A stretch of DNA of 16,725 nucleotides from CAZAJS01 sp964485635 (GCA_964485635.1 CAZAJS010000024.1:1-16725); one strand, 5' to 3'; positions 1 through 8,259 are shown, counted from the first letter of the stretch. Made by a program: numbers and translations. Notes: generated by a model not told the origin, from the letters alone.

Positions 1-16
1 TTTAAGTTAAGCCATA

Positions 17-1162
17 ATGCATTCAATCCCACTTAGTCTTTATATTCATTTCCCTTGGTGTGTTCAAAAATGCCCTTATTGTGACTTTAATTCACATCGT
101 CAAATAGGCTCTATTCCAACCTCGTATACAACAGCACTATGTCATGATTTAAAAACCCATATGCCGATCAATCGGCCTATTGAGACCATTTTTTTAGGTG
201 GTGGAACCCCGTCTTTGTATCCAACAAAAGAATTAGCAAAATTATTAGCTCATATTAAAGCACATTATCCAATTGCCCCACAAGCCGAAATTACATTAGA
301 AGCTAATCCAGGAACTATTGAACACGGTCAATTTATTGAGTATCGCAAAATGGGAATTACACGCATTTCATTAGGAGCTCAAACTTTTTGCCCTGACACA
401 TTAAAAATGCTTGGTCGTATTCATCGTAGCCAAGACATCCCTAATGCAGTTGAGGCCATTAAAAAAGCTGGCTTTGATAATTTTAATATCGATATTATGC
501 ATGGACTTCCCAGACAAACCGCTGACCAAGCCGTAGATGATTTAAAAAAAGCCTGCCAACTTGGACCAACACATTTGTCATGGTATCAATTAACCATTGA
601 ACCTAATACCGCATTTTGGGCCAATCCTCCGACCCTCCCCGATGAAGCGACCTTAACAGCCATTGAACGAAACGGGCTTGATTATTTAAAAGACCAGCAT
701 TTTTTACCCTATGAAGTGTCAGCTTATGCTCAATCCGATCAATACCAATGCCAGCATAATTTAAATTACTGGACTTTTGGAGATTACATCGGAATTGGTG
801 CCGGCGCCCATAGTAAATTAACTGATACAACAACGGGTACAATTACAAGAATTCAAAAACACCGTAATCCTAAGCTCTATTTAGCAGCACAACATCACTG
901 GGGGCAAAAAACCTGGTCTATTCAAATGCCTGAAGAAATTGCTTATGAATTTTTATTTAATGCTTTACGCTTACAAAATGGTTTTTCTGAAATGTTATTT
1001 ACACAAAGAACAGGCTTAAGCATTGGTCATATCGCTCAACCTTTAAAAATCGGCGTTCAACGTGGTTTGCTCACATGGAACGAAAGCTGGATTTGCCCCA
1101 CACCATTCGGTCGGCAATTTTTAAATGATTGTTTACAATTATTTACGCCCAGTACTGATTAA
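17..1162 (+). CDS. hemW: HemW, radical-SAM heme chaperone (HemN-like)
   Basis: Radical SAM protein of 381 residues, close to the 378 of E. coli HemW. The cluster motif C15-x3-C19-x2-C22 lies in HFPWCVQKCPYCDFNSH. The residue after the last cysteine is Asp-Phe, so the CxxxCxxCxC pattern of true coproporphyrinogen dehydrogenase HemN is absent. Further family blocks are GGGTPSL, LEANPGT, NIDIMHGLP, SWYQLTIEPNT and the HemW-type HNLNYW motif. Family knowledge: HemW binds heme and is thought to insert it into respiratory proteins, without coproporphyrinogen oxidase activity. The ATG at 17 matches family N-termini, but no clear Shine-Dalgarno is visible in the 16 bases before it. Those bases may hold the end of an upstream gene (rdgB is the common neighbour), which cannot be identified from so little sequence. 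The gene converges on the tRNA-Glu/gltX block, and no intrinsic terminator is evident in 1163-1263. Confidence 0.95.
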   Translation: MHSIPLSLYIHFPWCVQKCPYCDFNSHRQIGSIPTSYTTALCHDLKTHMPINRPIETIFLGGGTPSLYPTKELAKLLAHIKAHYPIAPQAEITLEANPGTIEHGQFIEYRKMGITRISLGAQTFCPDTLKMLGRIHRSQDIPNAVEAIKKAGFDNFNIDIMHGLPRQTADQAVDDLKKACQLGPTHLSWYQLTIEPNTAFWANPPTLPDEATLTAIERNGLDYLKDQHFLPYEVSAYAQSDQYQCQHNLNYWTFGDYIGIGAGAHSKLTDTTTGTITRIQKHRNPKLYLAAQHHWGQKTWSIQMPEEIAYEFLFNALRLQNGFSEMLFTQRTGLSIGHIAQPLKIGVQRGLLTWNESWICPTPFGRQFLNDCLQLFTPSTD

Positions 1163-1263
1163 TAGGATACATTATAGAATATAAATAATTGTGATACTTG
1201 CTTAACAACAGGACAAATAATGGAATAGTATTAATCAATATAATGGAAAATAAAAAAGTGAAT

Positions 1264-1339
1264 TGGTGTCCCCAAGGGGATTCGAACCCCTGTTGCCGCC
1301 GTGAAAGGGCGGTGTCCTAGGCCTCTAGACGATGGGGAC
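1264..1339 (-). tRNA. tRNA-Glu (anticodon UUC), CCA encoded
   Basis: The minus strand folds into a complete cloverleaf. The 7-bp acceptor stem is GTCCCCA/TGGGGAC. The D arm starts GTC and closes GAC. The anticodon stem is CCGCC/GGCGG, with loop CTTTCAC and anticodon TTC (plus-strand bases 1303-1305 read gaa). The T arm is AGGGG-TTCGAAT-CCCCT. The discriminator is A, where E. coli tRNA-Glu has G, and CCA is genome-encoded at 1264-1266. The gene lies just downstream of gltX, whose product charges this tRNA. After the CCA the minus strand has a T-rich stretch (CACTTTTTTATTTT) but no separate hairpin, so the way the transcript ends is unclear. Confidence 0.98.
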
Positions 1340-1351
1340 AAAACGTCGAAT

Positions 1352-1373
1352 AATCTCGTTTAAAGACGAGATT
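1352..1373. repeat. Perfect 8-bp inverted repeat between gltX and tRNA-Glu
   Basis: Arms AATCTCGT (1352-1359) and ACGAGATT (1366-1373) are perfectly complementary around a 6-base spacer. No T-run follows on either strand, so a standard intrinsic terminator is unlikely. On the minus strand it starts one base after the predicted -10 box (1375-1380) and therefore covers the expected transcription start of tRNA-Glu. It could be an operator for a DNA-binding protein. In read-through RNA from gltX it could be a processing or stability hairpin. The repeat is seen directly; the function is inference. Confidence 0.7.
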
Positions 1374-1374
1374 A

Positions 1375-1403
1375 AATATATAATAAAATCAGTACCTTGT
1401 CAA
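1375..1403 (-). promoter_or_regulatory. Predicted sigma-70 promoter of tRNA-Glu
   Basis: On the minus strand the -35 is TTGACA (1398-1403, 6/6 consensus), the spacer is exactly 17 bases, and the -10 is TATATT (1375-1380, 5/6). The -35 overlaps the gltX TGA stop (1400-1402). Predicted transcription start is near 1368, about 29 bases before the mature tRNA 5' end. The discriminator region (TAATCTC) is not GC-rich, unlike many stringently controlled stable-RNA promoters. Confidence 0.65.
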
Positions 1404-2818
1404 TCATTTTGACAATTTTTATTGATTTTTTCAATTGCTTGCTCTAATCGATCTAGTACACGCTGCCGGCCTAGCCATTTAAGTACTAAGCCAATATCCG
1501 GTGAATGTCCACTTCCCGTAACAGCCACTCGCACTGGCATCCCAACTTTACCCATTCCAATACCTAAATCAACAGCCGTTTGCTTTAACTGCTTATGCAG
1601 TATCGTTTGATCAAACCAAGCATCCATTGGCAAATTTTCAAAAGCCGTTTTAACAGTTTCCAAAGTCATTTTTGATTGTACTGTTAAATGTTTTTTAGCA
1701 GCATTAGCATCATAATCATGTAACTGATCTTGATATAAATAAATTGCTTGCTGCGCTAATGCTTTTAAAGTTTTAACTTTTTCAGAAAAGACTGGAATAA
1801 TATCTGTTAGTGCAGGTCCTTGATTCAGATCAATCTGTTGTTGCTCAAATTGCCATTGCAAATGCTTGGCAACAACATCAACAGGTAAATGACGCATATA
1901 ATATTGATTGATCCAATTAAGTTTATCTAAATCAAATGTGGATGGGGCAGGATTAATACCTGACAAATCAAATATTTCTCGTAATTGGTCTAATGAAAAA
2001 ATTTCTTGATCACCATAAGACCAACCTAATCGCACTAAATAATTTAAAAATGCCTGTGGTAAATAACCTTCATCTCGATAAGTTACCACACTCACCGCCC
2101 CATGACGTTTTGACATTTTTTTTCCATCTGATCCAAGAATCATCGGAACATGGCCAAAAGTCGGAGGCTTCATATTTAATGCTTCATATAAATTAATTTG
2201 ACGTGGCGTATTATTCACATGATCATCACCACGGATAACATGCGTAATTTCCATATCTGCATCATCAATAACAACACAAAAATTATAAGTTGGCGTTTTA
2301 TCCGTCCGCTGAATGATAAAATCATCTAATTGATCATTGCCAATACTAATCGGCCCTTTCACAGCATCTTGCCAATAGACATCCCCTTGATTTGGATTTT
2401 TAAACCGAATAACACAAGGTTCATCTTGGCTAATGTGCTGATGTCGACAATGTCCATCATAGCGTGGTTTTTCTTTATTTTTTAATTGCTCTTGGCGTAA
2501 AGCTTCTAAACGTTCTTTTGAACAATTACACCGATATGCTTTTCCTGCAGCAATTAACTGATCAATTACCTGTTGATAGCGGTCAAATCGTTGTGTTTGA
2601 TAAACAACCGGTTGGTCTGGTTGAAAGCCTAACCAAGCCATCCCTTCTAAAATAGCCTCAGTTGCCTGGCGTGTTGATCGTTGAATATCCGTATCCTCAA
2701 CACGCAAAACAAATTGACCTTGATTTGCTTGCGCGTACAACCATGCAAATAATGCTGTTCGTGCACCACCTAAATGCAAATAACCCGTCGGTGACGGGGC
2801 AAAACGTGTCTTAACCAT
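1400..2818 (-). CDS. gltX: Glutamyl-tRNA synthetase
   Basis: Class I aminoacyl-tRNA synthetase that attaches glutamate to tRNA-Glu. The protein opens MVKTRFAPSPTG with the HIGH-type motif HLGG (residues 15-18). KMSKR is at 234-238. A zinc-site pattern like that of E. coli GluRS is intact: C97, C99, C124, H126. Length is 472 residues, normal for the family. The start at 2818 is preferred over an in-frame ATG at 2848 because AGGA stands 6 bases before it, the first residues match the family, and the longer form has no ribosome-binding site. The gene follows atpC on the same strand and precedes tRNA-Glu. Whether it is read from the atp promoter or its own is not clear; no complete promoter was found in 2819-2891. 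Discrimination between tRNA-Glu and tRNA-Gln cannot be judged from this window. Confidence 0.97.
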   Translation of the reverse strand: MVKTRFAPSPTGYLHLGGARTALFAWLYAQANQGQFVLRVEDTDIQRSTRQATEAILEGMAWLGFQPDQPVVYQTQRFDRYQQVIDQLIAAGKAYRCNCSKERLEALRQEQLKNKEKPRYDGHCRHQHISQDEPCVIRFKNPNQGDVYWQDAVKGPISIGNDQLDDFIIQRTDKTPTYNFCVVIDDADMEITHVIRGDDHVNNTPRQINLYEALNMKPPTFGHVPMILGSDGKKMSKRHGAVSVVTYRDEGYLPQAFLNYLVRLGWSYGDQEIFSLDQLREIFDLSGINPAPSTFDLDKLNWINQYYMRHLPVDVVAKHLQWQFEQQQIDLNQGPALTDIIPVFSEKVKTLKALAQQAIYLYQDQLHDYDANAAKKHLTVQSKMTLETVKTAFENLPMDAWFDQTILHKQLKQTAVDLGIGMGKVGMPVRVAVTGSGHSPDIGLVLKWLGRQRVLDRLEQAIEKINKNCQND

Positions 2819-2850
2819 AATTTGTCCTATTAGTTCTGACAAACTCATGT

Positions 2851-2902
2851 CAAAACATTAATTTGAGCATGAACTTTGTTTCATTACATCTTTAATGTTT
2901 TG
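2851..2902. repeat. 11-bp perfect inverted repeat spanning the atpC stop
   Basis: CAAAACATTAA (2851-2861) and TTAATGTTTTG (2892-2902) are exact reverse complements separated by 30 bases. The right arm contains the atpC stop codon (2892-2894). A smaller 5-bp inverted repeat, TGACA/TGTCA (2837-2852), overlaps the left arm just ahead of the gltX ribosome-binding site. No T-run follows the stem in the direction of transcription, so it is not a classical terminator. A role as an mRNA 3'-end, processing or attenuation structure between atp and gltX is inference. Confidence 0.6.
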
Positions 2903-3335
2903 CAGAATAGTGAATTCCTCGCATTGCGGCAATGGCTTGTAACCGAGCATCTGCTTGTTTAAGCTGCTCTTGTGCATCAGCAAGATCAACAGAATTTTGA
3001 TCGTTTTCTACTAATAAAGCTTCTGCTCTTTCTTTCGCCATTTTTGCTTGCGCTTCATCAATATTTTGTGCTCGCTCAACCTCATCAGCTAAAATAATCA
3101 CTTGATCTGGTTGAACTTCGATCACGCCACCAGAAACATAAACAGAATCCCATGTCGAGTCATTTGTTGTTTCAATACGAACCGGGCCTGGCTGGAATGT
3201 TGCAAGCAGTTGTGCATGTCCTGGTCTGACACCAAGCTCTCCATTATCAACCGACATATTCACACTCAATGCTTCAGATTGATAAAGATTTCCTTCCCAA
3301 CTGACAATGCTAACACTTAGCTGTTTTTCAGACAT
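2892..3335 (-). CDS. atpC: ATP synthase F1 epsilon subunit
   Basis: Central-stalk subunit that couples rotation to the c-ring and can inhibit ATP hydrolysis. The N-terminal beta-sandwich is recognisable from VSIVSWEGNLYQSEA, GELGVRPGHAQLL and the GGVIEVQPDQVIILADEVER segment. A C-terminal helical pair rich in Ala, Glu and Gln follows. The chosen start (3335, giving 147 aa) is the second of two ATGs six bases apart. AGGA lies 8 bases from it but only 2 from the first. It is the last gene of the atp operon, 20 bases after atpD, and its stop codon lies in one arm of the 2851-2902 inverted repeat. Confidence 0.96.
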   Translation of the reverse strand: MSEKQLSVSIVSWEGNLYQSEALSVNMSVDNGELGVRPGHAQLLATFQPGPVRIETTNDSTWDSVYVSGGVIEVQPDQVIILADEVERAQNIDEAQAKMAKERAEALLVENDQNSVDLADAQEQLKQADARLQAIAAMRGIHYSAKH

Positions 3336-3355
3336 TACCATTTTCCTTTATTCAA

Positions 3356-4732
3356 TTATAATGATTTAGCTTTTTCAATGGCTTCCTCAATAGTACCAAC
3401 CATGTAAAACGCTTGCTCAGGTAAATGATCATATTCCCCATCAACAATCCCTTTAAATCCATTAATGGTATCTTTAACGGGAACATAAATCCCAGGATTG
3501 CCTGTAAAGACTTCAGCGACATGAAATGGTTGTGACAAAAAGCGCTGAATTTTACGAGCTCGATTTACCGTTAACCGGTCCTCTTCAGATAGCTCATCCA
3601 TCCCCAAGATTGCAATAATATCTTTTAGTTCTTTATAACGTTGCAGGGTTTGCTGTACCCGTCGAGCAACATCATAATGTTTTTGCCCAACAACAAGAGG
3701 GTCTAATTGACGTGACGTTGAATCAAGCGGATCAACTGCAGGATAAATACCTAACTCTGCAATTGGACGTGACAAAACAACTGTAGCATCTAAATGCGAA
3801 AATGTTGTTGCCGGTGCTGGATCGGTTAAATCATCCGCTGGAACATAAACAGCCTGAACGGACGTAATAGATCCTGTTTTTGTAGAAGTAATACGTTCTT
3901 GCAATGCGCCCATTTCCGAGGCAAGTGTTGGTTGGTAACCAACAGCAGAAGGCATTCTTCCAAGCAAAGCTGAAACCTCAGTTCCTGCTAGCGTATAACG
4001 ATAAATATTATCAACAAACATCAAAACATCACGACTTTCATCACGAAATGCTTCCGCCATTGTTAACCCAGTTAATGCAACACGCAGACGATTTCCTGGT
4101 GGCTCATTCATTTGTCCATAGACCAACGATACTTTATCAAGCACATTTGAATCTTGCATTTCATGATAAAAATCATTACCTTCACGCGTTCGCTCACCCA
4201 CCCCGGCAAACACAGAATAACCACTGTGCTCTTTGGCAATATTATTAATAAACTCCATCATGGTGACAGTTTTACCAACACCAGCTCCTCCAAAAAGGCC
4301 AACTTTTCCACCTTTGGCAAAAGGACACATTAAATCAATGACCTTAATACCAGTTTCTAAAATCTCAGCACTCATCGCTTGATCTTTAAATTGAGGTGGC
4401 ATTTTATGTATTGGTGCTGTTGTCTCTGCTTCAATAGGACCACACTCATCAATAGGCTTACCAAGTACATCCATAATACGACCTAATGTTGCATGCCCTA
4501 CTGGGACAGTAATCGGAGCGTTTGTACTTTTCACATCTAAGCCACGTTTAAGCCCATCTGTCACACCCATTGCAATCGTGCGAACGGTTCCATCACCGAT
4601 TTGTTGTTGCACCTCTAAAACTAAACCATTATCAACAACTTCTAACGCATCATAGACTTTTGGTGCGCTTTCATATGGAAAAGTGACATCTACCACTGCT
4701 CCAATAATTTGACTAATTTTCCCCATGCTCAT
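3356..4732 (-). CDS. atpD: ATP synthase F1 beta subunit (catalytic)
   Basis: Catalytic nucleotide-binding subunit of F1, 458 residues (E. coli 460). The Walker A loop GGAGVGKT is near residue 150. The Walker B strand leads into FVDNIYRYTLAGTEVSALLG, a hallmark of F-type beta chains. The DELSEED lever is intact in MDELSEEDRLTVNRAR. The GERTREGND block carries the catalytic glutamate. The ATG at 4732 has GGGAG 7 bases upstream and aligns with the E. coli start. It is translated between atpG (20 bases upstream) and atpC. Nothing is missing from the active site. Confidence 0.99.
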   Translation of the reverse strand: MSMGKISQIIGAVVDVTFPYESAPKVYDALEVVDNGLVLEVQQQIGDGTVRTIAMGVTDGLKRGLDVKSTNAPITVPVGHATLGRIMDVLGKPIDECGPIEAETTAPIHKMPPQFKDQAMSAEILETGIKVIDLMCPFAKGGKVGLFGGAGVGKTVTMMEFINNIAKEHSGYSVFAGVGERTREGNDFYHEMQDSNVLDKVSLVYGQMNEPPGNRLRVALTGLTMAEAFRDESRDVLMFVDNIYRYTLAGTEVSALLGRMPSAVGYQPTLASEMGALQERITSTKTGSITSVQAVYVPADDLTDPAPATTFSHLDATVVLSRPIAELGIYPAVDPLDSTSRQLDPLVVGQKHYDVARRVQQTLQRYKELKDIIAILGMDELSEEDRLTVNRARKIQRFLSQPFHVAEVFTGNPGIYVPVKDTINGFKGIVDGEYDHLPEQAFYMVGTIEEAIEKAKSL

Positions 4733-4752
4733 GATTTATCTCCCAAATTCCT

Positions 4753-5637
4753 TTAAACCGCTGATGCGCCTGATACAATTTCTGACAGCTCTTGTGTAAT
4801 CATTGCTTGCCGCGCCTTATTATATTGTAAATTCAATGAATCAATCATCTCACCTGCATTATCAGTTGCATTTTTCATCGCTAGCATCCGTGCAGCTTGT
4901 TCACACGCAAGATTTTCAACAACACTATGATAAACTTGTGATTCTAAATAACGCGCAAATAATTTATTCAAAACCACTTTTGCTTCTGGTTCATAAATAT
5001 AGTCCCAATAATATGGCTTATTGGGTGATGTTTCTTCAACAGCTAAAGATGCTTGTGTAACGGGTAAAAGCTGTTGCTGAAAAGGCTTTTGTTTGATGGT
5101 ATTGATAAACGTATTTCCGAATAAAAATAATGCATCAATTGCTTTTTGATCAAATTGGTCCGTCATCACCTTAAGTCCACCAAGAATTTGTGATTTTGTT
5201 GTGGCTTCATCGCCTGAAAAATCGGCAGCAGAAATAATGTTAATTGAATCAATTCGATTAAAAAAAGTTTGTGCTTTTTGTCCAATAACACACAGTTCGA
5301 CTTGAACATTATCTCGCTGATATTGTTCAATAGCTTTTAAAACCTGTTTAAACAAATTAATATTTAATCCACCACAAAGTCCTCGGTCTGTTGAAACAAC
5401 AATCATTCCAACTTTTTTGATAGAGCGTGTCTGCGTATAAGGGTGAGTATATTCCATATGAGCTTTTGTTGCATGCAACAAAATTCGGCGGATATATTCA
5501 GCGTATGGTCGTGCATTTTCCATTTTTTGACGTGCTTTACGCATTTTGCTTGCCGCGACCATTTCCATAGCTCGTGTGATTTTTTGCGTGCCTTTAACAT
5601 TGCTAATTTTAGCACGGATTTCACGACTATTCGGCAT
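4753..5637 (-). CDS. atpG: ATP synthase F1 gamma subunit
   Basis: Rotor shaft inside the alpha3beta3 ring, 294 residues (E. coli 287). The conserved N-terminal helix (IRAKISNVKGTQKITRAMEM, followed by VAASKMRKA) and the C-terminal helix (MIDSLNLQYNKARQAMITQE, ending in LSEIVSGA) form the coiled coil. The central Rossmann-like domain shows STDRGLCGGLN. The start at 5637 is preceded by AAGGAG 5 bases upstream. It lies 15 bases downstream of atpA in the operon. Confidence 0.98.
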   Translation of the reverse strand: MPNSREIRAKISNVKGTQKITRAMEMVAASKMRKARQKMENARPYAEYIRRILLHATKAHMEYTHPYTQTRSIKKVGMIVVSTDRGLCGGLNINLFKQVLKAIEQYQRDNVQVELCVIGQKAQTFFNRIDSINIISAADFSGDEATTKSQILGGLKVMTDQFDQKAIDALFLFGNTFINTIKQKPFQQQLLPVTQASLAVEETSPNKPYYWDYIYEPEAKVVLNKLFARYLESQVYHSVVENLACEQAARMLAMKNATDNAGEMIDSLNLQYNKARQAMITQELSEIVSGASAV

Positions 5638-5652
5638 AGTTTCTCCTTAAAA

Positions 5653-7194
5653 TTACCAGGACTGTGTTTTTTTGCAATTTTCTACAATTTCAGCAAACTG
5701 AGCTTGTATCTGATCATCATACTTTCCAGAAGCGTTTACAGATTCTAGAAAATCGCTATATTCAGATTTTGCATAATCATGTAATGCCTTTTCAAATGTC
5801 CCAATCTGCTCAATTGGTAAATCATCTAAGTAACCTTGATCTGCAGCAAACAGTGATAAAGCCATCATTGCCGTCGTTAACGGTGCATATTGTTTTTGTT
5901 TCATCAGCTCTGTTACACGCTGGCCTCTTTCAAGCTGTTTGCGTGTTGAAGCATCTAAATCTGAGGCAAACTGAGCAAAAGCTTCTAATTCACGATATTG
6001 TGCTAATGCTAAACGAATCCCGCCACCAAGCTTTTTGATCACTTTTAATTGTGCTGAGCCTCCGACCCTTGAAACAGAATTACCTGGATTAATCGCAGGC
6101 CGAATCCCTGAATTAAACAAGTCAGTTTCTAGAAAAATTTGCCCATCAGTAATTGAGATCACATTGGTTGGAACAAATGCGGAAATATCTCCGGCTTGCG
6201 TCTCAATAATTGGCAAAGCCGTCAATGAACCAGTCTTGCCTTTAACTTCACCATTCGTGAACTTCTCAACGTAATCTGCATTCACACGTGCTGCACGCTC
6301 TAATAGACGCGAATGCAAATAAAACACATCACCTGGATAAGCCTCACGTCCTGGCGGACGTCTTAATAATAAAGAAATTTGGCGATATGCCCAAGCTTGT
6401 TTTGTTAAATCATCATAAACAATCAAGGCATCTTGTCCACGATCACGGTAATACTCGCCCATTGCACATCCAGCATAAGGGGCTAAATATTGTAAGGCAG
6501 CAGGGTCAGCCGCATTTGCCGCAACAACCGTTGTATAAGCCATTGCCCCATGCTCATGAAGTTTTCCAACGATTTCTGCAACTGAGGAAGCTTTTTGTCC
6601 AACAGCCACATAGATACACTTAACGCCTGTGCCTTTTTGATTAATAATTGTATCTAGCGCTACAGCGGTTTTACCCGTTTGCCGATCACCAATGACTAAT
6701 TCACGTTGACCACGACCAATAGGCACCATCGAATCAATCGCTTTAATTCCTGTTTGCATTGGTTGGTCAACCCCTTGACGCGCAATAACGCCAGGCGCAA
6801 CTTGCTCAACCGCACTATGCGTTGCAGGCTCAATATCACCATGACCATCAATCGGTTCACCTAACCCATTAACGACTCGGCCAAGTAAATCTTCACCAAC
6901 TGGCACTTGTAAAATTTCACCTGTGCAATAAACCTTTTGCCCTTCTGACAAATGTTCATATTCACCTAAAACAACAGCTCCAACACTATCTTGCTCTAGA
7001 TTTAAAGCCAATCCATAAGTTTCCTCTGATAGCTTAATCATCTCACCAGATTCAACATTTTCCAATCCATGAATACGGATAATACCATCTGAAATGTGAG
7101 TAATAATTCCCTGACTTTTTTCTTCTAGTGGAGTTTGTAATTGTTCAATTCGTTTTTTTATAACGTTACTTATTTCTGAAGCACTTAATTGCAT
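5653..7194 (-). CDS. atpA: ATP synthase F1 alpha subunit
   Basis: Non-catalytic nucleotide-binding subunit of F1, 513 residues as in E. coli. The P-loop GDRQTGKT is present. The arginine-finger region SVSRVGGSAQ, supplying an arginine to the beta active site, is intact, as are FLETDLFNSGIRPAINPG and ALAQYRELEAFAQFASDLD. The open frame extends one codon further to a GTG at 7197. The ATG at 7194 is chosen because AGGGA lies 7 bases upstream and the protein then begins MQLSASEIS, matching family N-termini. It sits between atpH and atpG. Confidence 0.99.
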   Translation of the reverse strand: MQLSASEISNVIKKRIEQLQTPLEEKSQGIITHISDGIIRIHGLENVESGEMIKLSEETYGLALNLEQDSVGAVVLGEYEHLSEGQKVYCTGEILQVPVGEDLLGRVVNGLGEPIDGHGDIEPATHSAVEQVAPGVIARQGVDQPMQTGIKAIDSMVPIGRGQRELVIGDRQTGKTAVALDTIINQKGTGVKCIYVAVGQKASSVAEIVGKLHEHGAMAYTTVVAANAADPAALQYLAPYAGCAMGEYYRDRGQDALIVYDDLTKQAWAYRQISLLLRRPPGREAYPGDVFYLHSRLLERAARVNADYVEKFTNGEVKGKTGSLTALPIIETQAGDISAFVPTNVISITDGQIFLETDLFNSGIRPAINPGNSVSRVGGSAQLKVIKKLGGGIRLALAQYRELEAFAQFASDLDASTRKQLERGQRVTELMKQKQYAPLTTAMMALSLFAADQGYLDDLPIEQIGTFEKALHDYAKSEYSDFLESVNASGKYDDQIQAQFAEIVENCKKTQSW

Positions 7195-7215
7195 CACTCT
7201 ATCCCTAAACTTTAA

Positions 7216-7761
7216 TTATGCTAATAATTGTTCCTGTAACTGCGCTAATCGTCCCTTTAGTGACCCATCAATCACAATATCTCCCATTTCAATCAATACA
7301 CCACCTAGTAGTGATGGATCATGACTGACCTGAGGATCGATTTGGCAATGATATCGTTTCTGAAGTCTGTCACATAGTTGATCAACTTGTTGATCTGAAG
7401 CTGGATGAGCAAAAACCAAACGAGCTGGTTTGACTTGATTATCCTGTGCTTGATACATCAAGTATTGATCACAGATCATTGGCAATAATAATAAGCGATT
7501 ATGCTCTACTAAAAGACTTAAAAAATTAGACAACGTTTGGCCTGTTGTTCCTTGGCAATCAGCAACAGTACCCATTAGCCATTCAATAACTTCAGACGAC
7601 TTAACTCCCGGCATAGAAATGAGGTCAGAAACACTTTTTTGCTGAACACATTCTGATAAGCACACTAAAGTCGTATGCCATTGCTGGATCTGTTGGTGGT
7701 CTTTTGCGTAGGCATAAATCCCTTTTGCATAAGGTCTTGCAATTTTCGCCATTTGACTCAT
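7216..7761 (-). CDS. atpH: ATP synthase F1 delta subunit
   Basis: Peripheral-stalk subunit that ties the top of F1 to the b dimer, 181 residues. The N-terminal six-helix domain begins MSQMAKIARPYAKGIY, with the ARPYA motif at the same distance from the start as in E. coli. The C-terminal signature LLGGVLIEMGDIVIDGSLKG is clear. The start at 7761 has GGTGG 6 bases upstream; an alternative ATG three codons in is less likely. It follows atpF by 27 bases. Confidence 0.96.
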   Translation of the reverse strand: MSQMAKIARPYAKGIYAYAKDHQQIQQWHTTLVCLSECVQQKSVSDLISMPGVKSSEVIEWLMGTVADCQGTTGQTLSNFLSLLVEHNRLLLLPMICDQYLMYQAQDNQVKPARLVFAHPASDQQVDQLCDRLQKRYHCQIDPQVSHDPSLLGGVLIEMGDIVIDGSLKGRLAQLQEQLLA

Positions 7762-7788
7762 CTTTATCCACCTTTTATTTAAATCAAC

Positions 7789-8259
7789 CTATAACTTTTC
7801 CATAACATCATCAAGTACTTGTTGATTGGCTGATGCGTCAACATTATGTTTTAAAAGCTTTTCTGCACCAAAAATGGCAAGTATTGAAACCTCTTTTCGC
7901 AATTGGTCTTTGACCGCTTGTTTCTTTTGTTCAATTTCCTTTTCAGCCTCTTGGCGAATACGCTCTGCATCAGCCCGAGCGGTTTCTTTTGCTTCTTCAT
8001 CGATACGTAAAGCACGTTTATTGGCTTGCTCAATTAGTTTTGTTGCCTCAGCCTTAGCTTCCTGAACAACGGTATTGGCTTTACGCTTAGCGACCTCAAG
8101 TTCTTTTTCAGCGCGGTCAGCAGATGCTAACCCCTCTGAAATTTTATCTTGACGTTGACGCATTGCTGTACGCAATGGGGGCCATACAAATGCCATAGTA
8201 AACCAGACAAAGATGGCAAAGGTAATCATTTGGCCAATTAAAGTAATATTAATGTCCAT
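7789..8259 (-). CDS. atpF: ATP synthase Fo b subunit
   Basis: Peripheral-stalk membrane subunit, 156 residues, the same length as in E. coli. A single N-terminal membrane helix covers about residues 5-27 (ITLIGQMITFAIFVWFTMAF). A long highly charged helix rich in Ala, Glu, Lys and Arg follows and forms the b2 right-handed coiled coil reaching up to delta. AAGGAG precedes the ATG at 8259. The 76-base gap between the atpE stop and this start (8260-8335) is the longest inside the operon. It holds only a weak 5-bp inverted repeat (TGACC/GGTCA) and no convincing promoter or terminator. Confidence 0.98.
   Translation of the reverse strand: MDINITLIGQMITFAIFVWFTMAFVWPPLRTAMRQRQDKISEGLASADRAEKELEVAKRKANTVVQEAKAEATKLIEQANKRALRIDEEAKETARADAERIRQEAEKEIEQKKQAVKDQLRKEVSILAIFGAEKLLKHNVDASANQQVLDDVMEKL

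Noticed and set aside
1240..1263. Terminator after tRNA-Glu
   Set aside because: There is a T-rich run on the minus strand, but no hairpin between the tRNA and the run.
1352..1373. Intrinsic terminator after gltX
   Set aside because: The stem is perfect but no T-run follows on the minus strand, and it sits directly after a predicted promoter.
2819..2848. Ten-codon N-terminal extension of GltX
   Set aside because: No ribosome-binding site before the ATG at 2848, while the ATG at 2818 has AGGA at good spacing and begins the conserved N-terminus.
2848..2853. A perfect -35 hexamer (TTGACA, minus strand) upstream of gltX
   Set aside because: No acceptable -10 lies 15-18 bases downstream (the best windows match 3 of 6), and a start there would leave almost no leader before the ribosome-binding site.
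3904..4248. Open frame of 114 codons on the plus strand inside atpD
   Set aside because: Antisense to a strongly conserved catalytic gene, His/Gln-rich translation without any recognisable domain; a reading-frame shadow.
5664..6038. Open frame of 124 codons on the plus strand inside atpA
   Set aside because: Antisense shadow of the conserved C-terminal part of AtpA; no domain recognisable.
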